From: Oscillospiraceae bacterium
Lineage (GTDB): Bacteria; Bacillota; Clostridia; Oscillospirales; Oscillospiraceae
Length of the DNA stretch: 60,313 nucleotides
NCBI GenBank assembly: GCA_015067785.1
Contig: SVLR01000012.1
Span: forward strand, 1 to 60,313
Direction: 5' to 3'
In this document: in pieces, positions 8,955-17,148 of the stretch
How the letters are laid out: each line of letters begins with the position of its first letter
How positions within the stretch are numbered: position 1 is the first letter of the stretch
The notes under the pieces: generated by a model
The model's input: the letters and a program-made list of their open reading frames with translations, nothing else
Database searches by the model: none
Told to the model about the DNA's origin: nothing
Translations under genes and position numbers: made by a program

Positions 8955-9575
8955 TTATTCGCTGTCTGTATTTGTCAAATAATAGCGCTTAAAGATCTTA
9001 TCAAAAATACCGGCGTTTATAAAGGCCGCCAAGCCAAAGACGATCCAGAAGCAGCTGATCCAAAAGATCCAGATCACAACAAAGGTCAGCACCCCCAGCG
9101 CCAGCAGCACCACCGTCCAGCCAAAATGCCGGAAAGATAAATAAAGGGCGCTTTTCAGGGTGGTGACGATCTTATTGTCAAATGTGGCCTGCATGGGAAA
9201 GGCATAAGTGCCCAGCATCAGCAGAATAATATCCAAGCCGAAGAAGACCATTGCAAAGAAGGTCCCGAAAAAGCCGCCCATATTGAGAAAAAACACAATA
9301 TCTGTAGTAAATACGAAGGCAGCGCAGAGGAACAGCAGCCACATAACCGTGGCTTGCCGGAAATTCTGACGGAAGGCGTCCCAAAAATCCCGGAACAAAT
9401 TGCTCTCCAGTCCGTTTTTCATTTTAATCAGCACCGAATAGAGCGCCGTGGTAGACGCGCCTATGGTCACCACCGGCAGGCTGAACAGCACCCACAGTAG
9501 ATTCAAAAGCATAATATGGATGGGCTTCCACAGAAGCTCCATCATTTTTCCGTCGGGGTCAAAAACATTGTTCAT
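8955..9575 (-). CDS. YesL/DUF624 family membrane protein
   Basis: A 206-residue protein with about five hydrophobic segments and the DUF624 start pattern (LLWKPIHIMLLNLLWVLFSLPV...GASTTALY). In Bacillus subtilis, yesL sits beside the rhamnogalacturonan oligosaccharide transporter genes, and DUF624 proteins are often coded with CUT1 sugar ABC systems. Its exact role is unknown; it may assist the transporter. Its ATG overlaps the upstream stop as ATGA, so translation is coupled to the rhamnosidase candidate. Confidence 0.85.
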   Translation of the reverse strand: MNNVFDPDGKMMELLWKPIHIMLLNLLWVLFSLPVVTIGASTTALYSVLIKMKNGLESNLFRDFWDAFRQNFRQATVMWLLFLCAAFVFTTDIVFFLNMGGFFGTFFAMVFFGLDIILLMLGTYAFPMQATFDNKIVTTLKSALYLSFRHFGWTVVLLALGVLTFVVIWIFWISCFWIVFGLAAFINAGIFDKIFKRYYLTNTDSE

Positions 9576-12475
9576 CCTATTGCTCCTTCTGTTTTCTCTT
9601 TGGACCGCAGACCAAACCTTACAAAGGAATAGCTGCTGCGCTCCTTTTCGCTTCTGCCGTCCACCCAGCTTCCGGGCAGTTCAAAGGTCCTGGGTGCCAC
9701 ATGGGTCGGCTCCTCGCTGTCTCCATTGTGGTGGGGTCCAAGCAAATTGCGGTTTCCGGAATACAGCGTAATTTCCGCCCTATTCTCCCCGTCAATAAGA
9801 TATTCGCCAACCTCCGCACTGTCCCCAAAGTAAGACATTGTCACCGGCTGACCGTTCAGCCTCAGCGTACAGCGGGCATAGTCTCCCGGAAGCAAAAGGT
9901 GCTTTTTCCCGCCTTTTTCCGCGAAAAATGTGGTACTTAACACCATTTTTCCCGCGAAGAAGGGATAGCCCTCCAAAACAGGCTCGGTCACGACCGTTGC
10001 TCGCTTTCCTATATAAAATTCCTCTGCCAGATATACATTTTCCTTTTCGCCCTTGCGGAAGCCGCCCTCTGCATAGACACCGAAATCACCTTGGAGATAG
10101 CAGGCTTCGATGGTCGTGTTATATGCCAGGCAGTTTCGCAGGGACTCTGTTGCGTTTCCAAACAGCACATCATAGACCTTTTCATCCTGATAGAAGTGGA
10201 TAGCAAGCTCCACGCAGTTTTCACCCTTGCTTACAAAAGGTGTGATATCCGCCCGGTATAGCTGCTTTTCGAAATCCGACACACCGTCAAATGTCACACT
10301 ATGCCCGTTGACACGGCACGCCTTTGTGTTCATATCCTCCGCCAAAAGGTACAGGCGCGGAGGCAGTTCCGCCACGCGGAAGCGATATTGCAGCCATAGC
10401 TCTCCGTCAAAGCGTTTTTTCAGAAGGTCCTGCCATAGTCCAATATGGCTATAGGGACCGCTGTAGGTTTTTCCGTCTGTGGAATAATAGACCTGATCCA
10501 AGGTCAGGTAATTATCCGAGCATTCTGTTACCGTAAAGGGGCCCTCCAAAATCAGGGTCTCTTCTGTTTCCTCCATCTCCGGTTTTTTGTCCGTCAGGAA
10601 CAGCACATAGGACTGCCCCGGCGCAAAATGGAGCTGTGTACCCACAAGCGTTTGTTTTCCTGTTTCCAAGTCCAAGGACACAAATCCGGAGAAATCGCCA
10701 TGAAAACGAAGGTCGGTTTCCTGCTCCAGACTGCAGTTGACTGCATAAAGGAAGGTCTGGTCACCGATTTTCCGCAGGGTGGTACGGACCGTCGTGTTCA
10801 AATCGGATACGGTGTATTGCTGCCGCTGACGGATCTCCTCCAGGGAGATATTACTCTCAAAGGGACACGCCCAAGCCTTTCCTTCCACAAAAGACGGCTT
10901 CTCGTCCGTAAACAACAGCCACCCCTGCTGCCGGGCATAGTCTTCCAGTAATTTTTTTGTTTCCGGACCTATGGTATAGGTCTTAGGGAAAATGATCGTA
11001 TCGTACTTGCAGCTACCTACCCGCAAACAGCCATCCTCCACTTTTCCGTGCCTTTCAAGCACGGTCTCATCAATAATGTGGTACGGGATCTGCATTGCCG
11101 TAAGCTGTGCCAAAACCGCATTATAATGGTTGTTGATGGGGTAGTGCTTTCCGTATTGCACCCGTTCATAATCGAAATACAAGCTGCGGATGGGGCAAAA
11201 TACGCCTACCGAGGCCAACTCCTCGCTTTCCCCCAGCAGGCAGCCCAGTCTTGCAAAATAGTCGTTAAAGGGCTTAAAGCCGTGCCGGATCCAAGGGTTT
11301 ACCCAAGAGAAATGGGCAGGATAGTCTCTTTTTCGTTGTCCCCGCTCTGAATAAGGCAGAAGATGCTGGCACATCAGATTGATACCGCCCACATACTGGG
11401 CCTCTGCCATACATTTCGCTTGCTTTGCAGATACATTCCAGCCACAGCCGCCAAAGGTCTCTGTGAGCACCTTCTTTTTTCCAAGCTGGCAGGCAACAGA
11501 GCTGACCTGCTTGGGGGCATTGGGTGTGGTGATGGCGTAACGCAAAAAATCGATGCCGGGAATGGTTTCATATTCATAAAAAGGCATAATGCCGCCACAG
11601 CAGAGCATTTGGCTTTTCAGCTCCGGCTCCTCGATATAGTGTCCGGTCAGCGCCAAATTCTGCTGGGTACACCAGTCATAGACCCGCTTGGCAAAGCTTT
11701 GCAGCATTAAGCTCTGCATTGCCTTCCAGTACTTATACCGGAAATCCCGGTATCCCTCCATAGGGAAGAACAGAAGTCCCAGTCCGTCGAAAATGTCCTG
11801 CCCGTATTCCTCCCGGAAATACCCAGGCAGCATCGCCGTATAGGGTGTATCCCAGCGGTAATACTGGGGCTCATCGGTGAAAAATCCCGCAAGCCCGGAA
11901 AAATCCTCCATTAACCGGTCTTTGTACTTCTGGTGGGTCTCCTGCAAAAATTGGTCTACGACTTTGGGATCAAGGATATCCACTGTAGACGGAGACAGAT
12001 GGTCATAGAGATTTATGTAGTCCTCGCCCTCTGCCGCCTCTGTCACACGAACAAGGCAATTTTCCGCAACACGATAGGACACAAGGGCATTTTCATCCCA
12101 AGGTCCCCGGATATAGGTCAAAAACCGGTCGTGGTTTTCCTCCTTTTCCAGCAGCCTACCTCCCACAAAGCCGCTGGGCCAGCCGTTTTCATCATAGGCC
12201 CAGCTTTCAAGGTCCAATTCTTCTCCTTGATGGATGCAGGTGCGGATGCAAGCGAACCATTCTTCGGACAGATATTCTGTCGTTAAGCCCCCCCGGGCAT
12301 GCATAAAGTAGCCGCCAAAGCCTTCCTTCTTCATCCAGCGGATCTGCTTTTTCAATTCTTCCGGCTCCAGCCGGTCGTTCCACGACCAAAAAGGAATGGG
12401 ACGATATTCCTTCACAGAATTCTCGTCCCATAGCTTGGCCACGATACGCTCAATTCCACGAATCGTATTGTTCAT
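9572..12475 (-). CDS. Large glycoside hydrolase, GH106-like (candidate alpha-L-rhamnosidase)
   Basis: A 967-residue protein without a signal peptide. The N-terminal TIM-barrel start (IPFWSWNDRLEPEELKKQI, then GGYFMHARGGLTTEYLS, then YDENGWPSG) matches the GH106-like group that includes alpha-L-rhamnosidases. The C-terminal 300 residues look like jelly-roll galactose-binding-like sandwiches (LWLQYRFRVAELPPRLYL; VAPRTFELPGSW). Its place between a sugar ABC transporter and the rhaBA genes supports cytoplasmic removal of rhamnose from imported oligosaccharides. The ribosome site is weak, so it may depend on coupling to the HAD gene just upstream. Another deoxy-sugar specificity cannot be excluded. 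Confidence 0.8.
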   Translation of the reverse strand: MNNTIRGIERIVAKLWDENSVKEYRPIPFWSWNDRLEPEELKKQIRWMKKEGFGGYFMHARGGLTTEYLSEEWFACIRTCIHQGEELDLESWAYDENGWPSGFVGGRLLEKEENHDRFLTYIRGPWDENALVSYRVAENCLVRVTEAAEGEDYINLYDHLSPSTVDILDPKVVDQFLQETHQKYKDRLMEDFSGLAGFFTDEPQYYRWDTPYTAMLPGYFREEYGQDIFDGLGLLFFPMEGYRDFRYKYWKAMQSLMLQSFAKRVYDWCTQQNLALTGHYIEEPELKSQMLCCGGIMPFYEYETIPGIDFLRYAITTPNAPKQVSSVACQLGKKKVLTETFGGCGWNVSAKQAKCMAEAQYVGGINLMCQHLLPYSERGQRKRDYPAHFSWVNPWIRHGFKPFNDYFARLGCLLGESEELASVGVFCPIRSLYFDYERVQYGKHYPINNHYNAVLAQLTAMQIPYHIIDETVLERHGKVEDGCLRVGSCKYDTIIFPKTYTIGPETKKLLEDYARQQGWLLFTDEKPSFVEGKAWACPFESNISLEEIRQRQQYTVSDLNTTVRTTLRKIGDQTFLYAVNCSLEQETDLRFHGDFSGFVSLDLETGKQTLVGTQLHFAPGQSYVLFLTDKKPEMEETEETLILEGPFTVTECSDNYLTLDQVYYSTDGKTYSGPYSHIGLWQDLLKKRFDGELWLQYRFRVAELPPRLYLLAEDMNTKACRVNGHSVTFDGVSDFEKQLYRADITPFVSKGENCVELAIHFYQDEKVYDVLFGNATESLRNCLAYNTTIEACYLQGDFGVYAEGGFRKGEKENVYLAEEFYIGKRATVVTEPVLEGYPFFAGKMVLSTTFFAEKGGKKHLLLPGDYARCTLRLNGQPVTMSYFGDSAEVGEYLIDGENRAEITLYSGNRNLLGPHHNGDSEEPTHVAPRTFELPGSWVDGRSEKERSSYSFVRFGLRSKEKTEGAIG

Positions 12476-12484
12476 ATCGCTGTA

Positions 12485-13246
12485 TTATTTCCGATTTTCT
12501 GCAAAAAACGGACTGTTATACTTTTCCGCCACATACTGCGCTGCCTGTGTTCTCTCGGCAAGCTCGGTAGGCGCAATGGTGTTTTCTTCGTACTCGTAAA
12601 TTTCCGTAGACATCTTCAGCCGGAAGCTGTCGATTCCCAGTTTGCCGGAGGGGAGAATGTCGCAGACCCAGCTGTCACCGATGTGCAGACAGGTACCCTG
12701 AGGAATTTCCTTCAAATAGTGCTCGAACAGGTGCTGGGGCTTACTGCTGCCATACTCGGAGGAAACAAGCATTTTGGTGTAGCCGCGGATCCCCTTCTTC
12801 TCCAGGATGGCTGCCAGCGTATCGTGGTGCATATACATATCAGACACGATATAAACCTGCTTACCCAGTTTCTGCGCCAGATAGAACATTTCCACCACAT
12901 CGTGCCGAGGCAGGATCAGCTCCGTTTCCAGTGCAATCTCCCGTTCGATGAGCACCTGCTCGTGTCCTTTTAAGACAGGGTAGCGTTCAGAAATATAGGC
13001 ATAGATCTCCTCAATATAGGGATAGGTCTCCTGAGACAGCACCCGTTCCGCTTCTGTGCGGATCTCAAAGAAATCAATGCCCCAAACCGGATCCAGCTCC
13101 TGCGCCATGATCCGGAATACATCCTTATTGTAGTAAACATTGCGCATAACCAAGGTATCGAAAATGTCAAAGCTGATAATATCGTGCTTTTCGATCTCGG
13201 CGATCAAGGCTGCGCGGGAATAATTGCTGCATACTCTCTTTAGCAT
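12485..13246 (-). CDS. HAD-superfamily hydrolase
   Basis: A 253-residue protein with the HAD nucleophile motif in SFDIFDTLVMRN (DxFDT), a second motif in YIVSDMYM, and a late metal-binding GDSWVCDI. These enzymes are cytoplasmic phosphatases or phosphomutases. The FDIFDTL form with a long cap resembles HAD proteins found with cell-surface glycan genes. Its place in the glycan operon suggests a sugar-phosphate substrate (inference). It lies ten bases upstream of the rhamnosidase candidate. Confidence 0.85.
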   Translation of the reverse strand: MLKRVCSNYSRAALIAEIEKHDIISFDIFDTLVMRNVYYNKDVFRIMAQELDPVWGIDFFEIRTEAERVLSQETYPYIEEIYAYISERYPVLKGHEQVLIEREIALETELILPRHDVVEMFYLAQKLGKQVYIVSDMYMHHDTLAAILEKKGIRGYTKMLVSSEYGSSKPQHLFEHYLKEIPQGTCLHIGDSWVCDILPSGKLGIDSFRLKMSTEIYEYEENTIAPTELAERTQAAQYVAEKYNSPFFAENRK

Positions 13247-13285
13247 CGTCTTTATCCCTTTCCGTAGAATTTGCTTCTATCCCTA

Positions 13286-14065
13286 TTATAGCATGACCGT
13301 CAAGCCATCATAGGCCACCAGCAAGCCATCGTTTGCTACGCTTTCCACGATTTCATCGTGGGGGGCGTGGAGCTTGGGCGCAAGGTGGGAGAGGTAGATT
13401 CGGGTATCCTCGCGGAAAGTACCCCATTTTTTCAGAGAAGGTACCATCAGGCGGATCATAGGAAGGGTATTGTGGCTACCAATGCGCCACTCACCCAAGG
13501 CCTCTCCGCAGGTGGAATCCAGCACTGCCATATCTACACCCTGCTTGCGCATAAAATTGTAAGATTCGGTCAGGAACCAACCGCCATCCAGCGCATACAT
13601 CAGCTTCTTGCCGTGGATGGTGAAAATAAAGTGCTGAGGGAAGGACTCGGCATCATGGTTGGCATCCATAGAAGCCACGCTGATCCCCTCTGCTACCTCC
13701 ACCTCGGTATGAAGCGGCAGATGAACTACCTCCACATTTTCCATAGGCGGAAGCTGGGCATCCCGACGGACCCACAGGCGAATGGGTTTTTCATGGCCAG
13801 CCGCGATTTGCTCCGCGTGCTCCGCCACAAAATGGTCGGCATGGGTATGGGTCAAAAAAATATCTGTGATCTTTCCCGTATCTACACCGGCAATCCGGAT
13901 GGATTCCATCACATACATACCGCAGTCGATCAGGTAATTTTCTCCGATCAGCACACAAGACGCCCGTCTTGCCGTTTTATCAAAGCAATCCTTGTAAATG
14001 GTTTTCAGCTCGGGCAAGAAATTTGCCGCGGCCGTTCCCAAAAAGGTTAATTTTGTAGTCTGCAT
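13286..14065 (-). CDS. MBL-fold metallohydrolase, PhnP-like
   Basis: A 259-residue protein with the zinc-binding THTHADHF motif, an upstream ENYLIDCGMYV strand and a later MDANHDAESF. Overall order resembles the PhnP / cyclic phosphodiesterase branch of the metallo-beta-lactamase fold. The substrate is unknown. In this operon it may act on a sugar lactone or cyclic sugar phosphate (inference only). It is preceded by an intra-operon stem-loop, which may set its level apart from that of the transporter genes. Confidence 0.83.
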   Translation of the reverse strand: MQTTKLTFLGTAAANFLPELKTIYKDCFDKTARRASCVLIGENYLIDCGMYVMESIRIAGVDTGKITDIFLTHTHADHFVAEHAEQIAAGHEKPIRLWVRRDAQLPPMENVEVVHLPLHTEVEVAEGISVASMDANHDAESFPQHFIFTIHGKKLMYALDGGWFLTESYNFMRKQGVDMAVLDSTCGEALGEWRIGSHNTLPMIRLMVPSLKKWGTFREDTRIYLSHLAPKLHAPHDEIVESVANDGLLVAYDGLTVML

Positions 14066-14087
14066 TGTTATAATCTCCTGATGTGAA

Positions 14088-14127
14088 GGCAGACGATTCT
14101 GGGCATGTATCCCACAAATCGTCTGCC
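14088..14127. other. Intra-operon stem-loop between the transporter and MBL genes
   Basis: GGCAGACGATT and AATCGTCTGCC form an 11-base-pair stem; inside the loop, TGGG and CCCA can pair as well. On the operon's - strand no U tract follows, so full termination is unlikely. A transcript-processing or 3'-stabilising role is more likely. Confidence 0.7.
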
Positions 14128-14138
14128 CTTTTGTTGTA

Positions 14139-14993
14139 TTACATTTTCAGCGCAGAGGAGAATTCCACGCCGGTAAAGAAGCGCAGAGAAATACCACTTA
14201 CTACGATCATGGGAATACCCGCAACAATGTACATTGCGTAAGCCGCGCCCATATTGCTTTCGCTGAGGGTCGCACTCTTTTCCATCATAACGGTGGCGAT
14301 CATTTTCAGGTTTTCCTCCCGCAGGATCAAGCTGGGCCACAGATAATCGTCATACCGATTGCCTACCGCACCCAAGAACAGGTAAATGAAAATGGGAATT
14401 GTCATAGGAATGACAATCCGCAGAGCCAGATCGAAGTCACCTGCGCCATCAATTTGTGCCGCCTCGATGATAGTCCTGGGCTGATTCTGGAAGAATACCC
14501 GCAGCAGGAACATGCTGCCGACCTGACCAGCCGCCCAACCGGGAAGCCAAATACCCCAAAGAGAGTTAATGAGGTCCAGCTTGTAGGTCAGTGCGTAAAG
14601 GGTAGGCAGGTTCAGTGCGCTGGGGATGAACATAACTGAGATATACAGGTAGAAAATGGCGTTTTTACCGCGGAATTGGCAGTAAGAGAAGATATACGCA
14701 ACCACAGCGGCAATCATAACCTGACCCAACGCGCCAACAATGGCAACGATCAGGGAGCTCATGATATTGGCCTTTACGGACTCAAATGCTGTCACATAGT
14801 TCTCCCACTCAAAACCCTTGGGGAAGGCCATAATACTGAGGTTGATCTCACTTTGGGTCTTCAAGCTGTTGATGCAGGTAATGATGGTGGGCAGGAGCGC
14901 AAAGCAAATGGCAATGACAATGATGATAAAGGTCGGGATCTGCACATAAAGCTGATCCTGCCTTCTCAGGCGAACGATCTTTTTCTTAGCCAT
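14139..14993 (-). CDS. Carbohydrate ABC transporter permease, MalG-type (CUT1)
   Basis: A 284-residue protein with six membrane segments and the EAA loop (EAAQIDGAGDFDLALRIVIPM) that docks the ATPase. Together with the larger permease and the binding protein it forms a CUT1 importer for oligosaccharides. No ATPase gene is present here, so a shared MsmX-type ATPase elsewhere is likely. Its ATGGCTAA start overlaps the stop of the upstream permease by eight bases. Confidence 0.93.
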   Translation of the reverse strand: MAKKKIVRLRRQDQLYVQIPTFIIIVIAICFALLPTIITCINSLKTQSEINLSIMAFPKGFEWENYVTAFESVKANIMSSLIVAIVGALGQVMIAAVVAYIFSYCQFRGKNAIFYLYISVMFIPSALNLPTLYALTYKLDLINSLWGIWLPGWAAGQVGSMFLLRVFFQNQPRTIIEAAQIDGAGDFDLALRIVIPMTIPIFIYLFLGAVGNRYDDYLWPSLILREENLKMIATVMMEKSATLSESNMGAAYAMYIVAGIPMIVVSGISLRFFTGVEFSSALKM

Positions 14994-17139
14994 AGCTCTG
15001 GTCTCCTTTCAGCATTTTCTTCAATCGGAAATAGGTAATTCCGGACAAGACCAGCAGCATCAGCACCGCAACCGCAGAAGCCTTGCCGTAATCCTGCTGA
15101 TTATAAAGGTAATCGTAAACCTTGAACATGGGTGTCATCGTGCCGTAAGTACCCTTTGTAGTACCCCAAATACGACCGACGGTCTGCACAGCGGCAATGA
15201 TCTGACCGATCATCACATAACGAACCTGACCCATAATGAAGGGCATCTCGATGGTGATAAACCGCTTGGGCAGGGTGATGCCTTCCAGCTCGACTGCGTC
15301 GTAGATTTCCTGAGGAATACCCATCAGCGCGCCGTAGAACAGCAAAAATCCGCCAACCCAGGGGAAGCCAATGACGAGGATGGACCAAATGGCCGTCTCG
15401 GTGGTACCCAAGAAAGAAACGGTGCTACCGCCGGTAGCGCGGATGAACTGGTTGAGCATACCGTTGGCGCCGTAAATACCGTATCTCCAAACCAGCAAGG
15501 AGGAGATGCCGACCAGGATAGAGGGCAGGTACATGAAAAGACGCACTCTCTGCACCGTCTTCTTAGACCGCATCAGCTTGATGGAGTAAGCAAAGAACAC
15601 AGGCGGTACAATACCCACGAAAATGTCGCAAGCCATAAAGAGGATGGTGTTGCGGATCATCTCCGGCCAGAAGGAGCTTTCAAAGATGGACTTAAAGTTA
15701 TCGAAGCCGATAAAGATATAGGGCTGACCCTCAATATGCTGATAAAATGCGTCCTTAACAGTCATAAAAGACGGATAAAGGGCAAACATAACCAGCAGCA
15801 CGAAGGAAGGCAGCAGAACGATGTAGCACCACTTGCCCTTCCAGATATCGGCACCCAGCTTCTTGACGCTGGCCCAAGCCTTATCGCCGACGATCACCGC
15901 ATACAGGAAGTAAACCGTAAGGATGCCGGCAAGGATGGTCAGGCACAGCACGGCAATGTATAACGCGCCGCCGCCAATGCTGCTTAGCGCATCCAGCCGG
16001 TAGACAGTCAGGTACCGCTCCGCACCGGTGGGAGAACGCCAGAAGGCGGCAAATTCATTGGTGCCCGAGGAGACCGCCCATTCATCTACATTGAAAACGG
16101 TGGTAACCTCATAGCTGAACGCGCCCGCTTCCAAATCGAAGCAGTGCATAATGTTTTCGTCATCGGACTGCAGATACAGCCGATTCTCGCTTTGGTCGAA
16201 GTGTACGCGGTCCAGCACGACATCGGATTTGCCCAAGGTGGTTTTCTCGAGGCTGCTGTCCACCGTGGCAACCTCACGGGCATTTTGCAGCGTGAGGTAC
16301 AAAACGCCATGTCCGCGATGGCCGTCCGCACCCTTGATGGTATCGTTAAGGTTTGCCACTTCAACGCCGTAAGCATCATAAGCCGCGCGGTCCTCTCTGC
16401 CGGTCTGCAGGCTCAGGAATGCTTGGAATGCATCATCGTCTGCGATGCGGATCTTCATAACCTGTCCGTTTTCGTAGGCGATAAGTACGCTTTCACCGTC
16501 TGCGGAAATGGACAGCGCCTTGACCTTTGTCTTCATGGTCGTCAGCGCGTTTTTACCGGAGGTTTTCAGAATTTCACCGTAAACCTCGCCGGTAACAAGC
16601 TGATCGCCCTTGACTGTCAGCTTTTCCAGATTGATGTTCTGACCGTTGGTGTTATTGAGTGCAAAATAGAGCTCTACATTTCCCTCTGCATTTTCGAGAA
16701 AATCATAAAGAGCAGGGCCGGAATAGTAGTAAACCTGAGCAGTATCCTTCTGCTTCCACTCAGATTTTCCATCCGCGCCCTGCTGCAGATCCAGCAAATA
16801 AACATAGCTGCGGGAGCAAACGAGAATGCGCGTTTCATGAATAGGGATCACCTTCATCAATTCCGCGCTGTCCTCTTCTGCCTTAGAGACCAAGGTGGAG
16901 CGAATCACTTCGCCCCCCTTGATCTCGTGAAAATAATCGTCCGCAGTCATAACAAAGTAGCCATTCGAATCAAAGGACTCCGAAAGACCCGTAACATTGG
17001 CATTTCCCAATTGCGGAGCCGTGGCTTCAATGTCCGTTGCCAGTACAGAAGATAGCAGCCAAATTCCACAAACAACAACCAACAGAGACAGCACAAAAGC
17101 GATCCAGCGAATGGTCTGTCTGTTTTGATTTGTTGTCAT
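14986..17139 (-). CDS. CUT1 sugar ABC permease (MalF-type) with a large N-terminal extracellular domain
   Basis: At 717 residues this is more than twice a normal MalF-type permease. Residues 11-33 are a membrane anchor. About residues 35-395 form a soluble domain with repeated beta-strand pairs (RILVCSRSYVYLLDL; VLIAYENGQVMKIRI; NRLYLQSDDENIMHCFDL) that look like beta-propeller blades. A second membrane helix lies at about 398-422. The permease proper then begins (CYIVLLPSFVLLVMFALYP), with an EAA loop around AVELEGITLPKRFITIEMP. By topology the extra domain faces outside and could help receive substrate or sense it. The start is well supported by an AAGGAG site. Confidence 0.85.
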   Translation of the reverse strand: MTTNQNRQTIRWIAFVLSLLVVVCGIWLLSSVLATDIEATAPQLGNANVTGLSESFDSNGYFVMTADDYFHEIKGGEVIRSTLVSKAEEDSAELMKVIPIHETRILVCSRSYVYLLDLQQGADGKSEWKQKDTAQVYYYSGPALYDFLENAEGNVELYFALNNTNGQNINLEKLTVKGDQLVTGEVYGEILKTSGKNALTTMKTKVKALSISADGESVLIAYENGQVMKIRIADDDAFQAFLSLQTGREDRAAYDAYGVEVANLNDTIKGADGHRGHGVLYLTLQNAREVATVDSSLEKTTLGKSDVVLDRVHFDQSENRLYLQSDDENIMHCFDLEAGAFSYEVTTVFNVDEWAVSSGTNEFAAFWRSPTGAERYLTVYRLDALSSIGGGALYIAVLCLTILAGILTVYFLYAVIVGDKAWASVKKLGADIWKGKWCYIVLLPSFVLLVMFALYPSFMTVKDAFYQHIEGQPYIFIGFDNFKSIFESSFWPEMIRNTILFMACDIFVGIVPPVFFAYSIKLMRSKKTVQRVRLFMYLPSILVGISSLLVWRYGIYGANGMLNQFIRATGGSTVSFLGTTETAIWSILVIGFPWVGGFLLFYGALMGIPQEIYDAVELEGITLPKRFITIEMPFIMGQVRYVMIGQIIAAVQTVGRIWGTTKGTYGTMTPMFKVYDYLYNQQDYGKASAVAVLMLLVLSGITYFRLKKMLKGDQSYG

Positions 17140-17148
17140 ATCGGCTCC

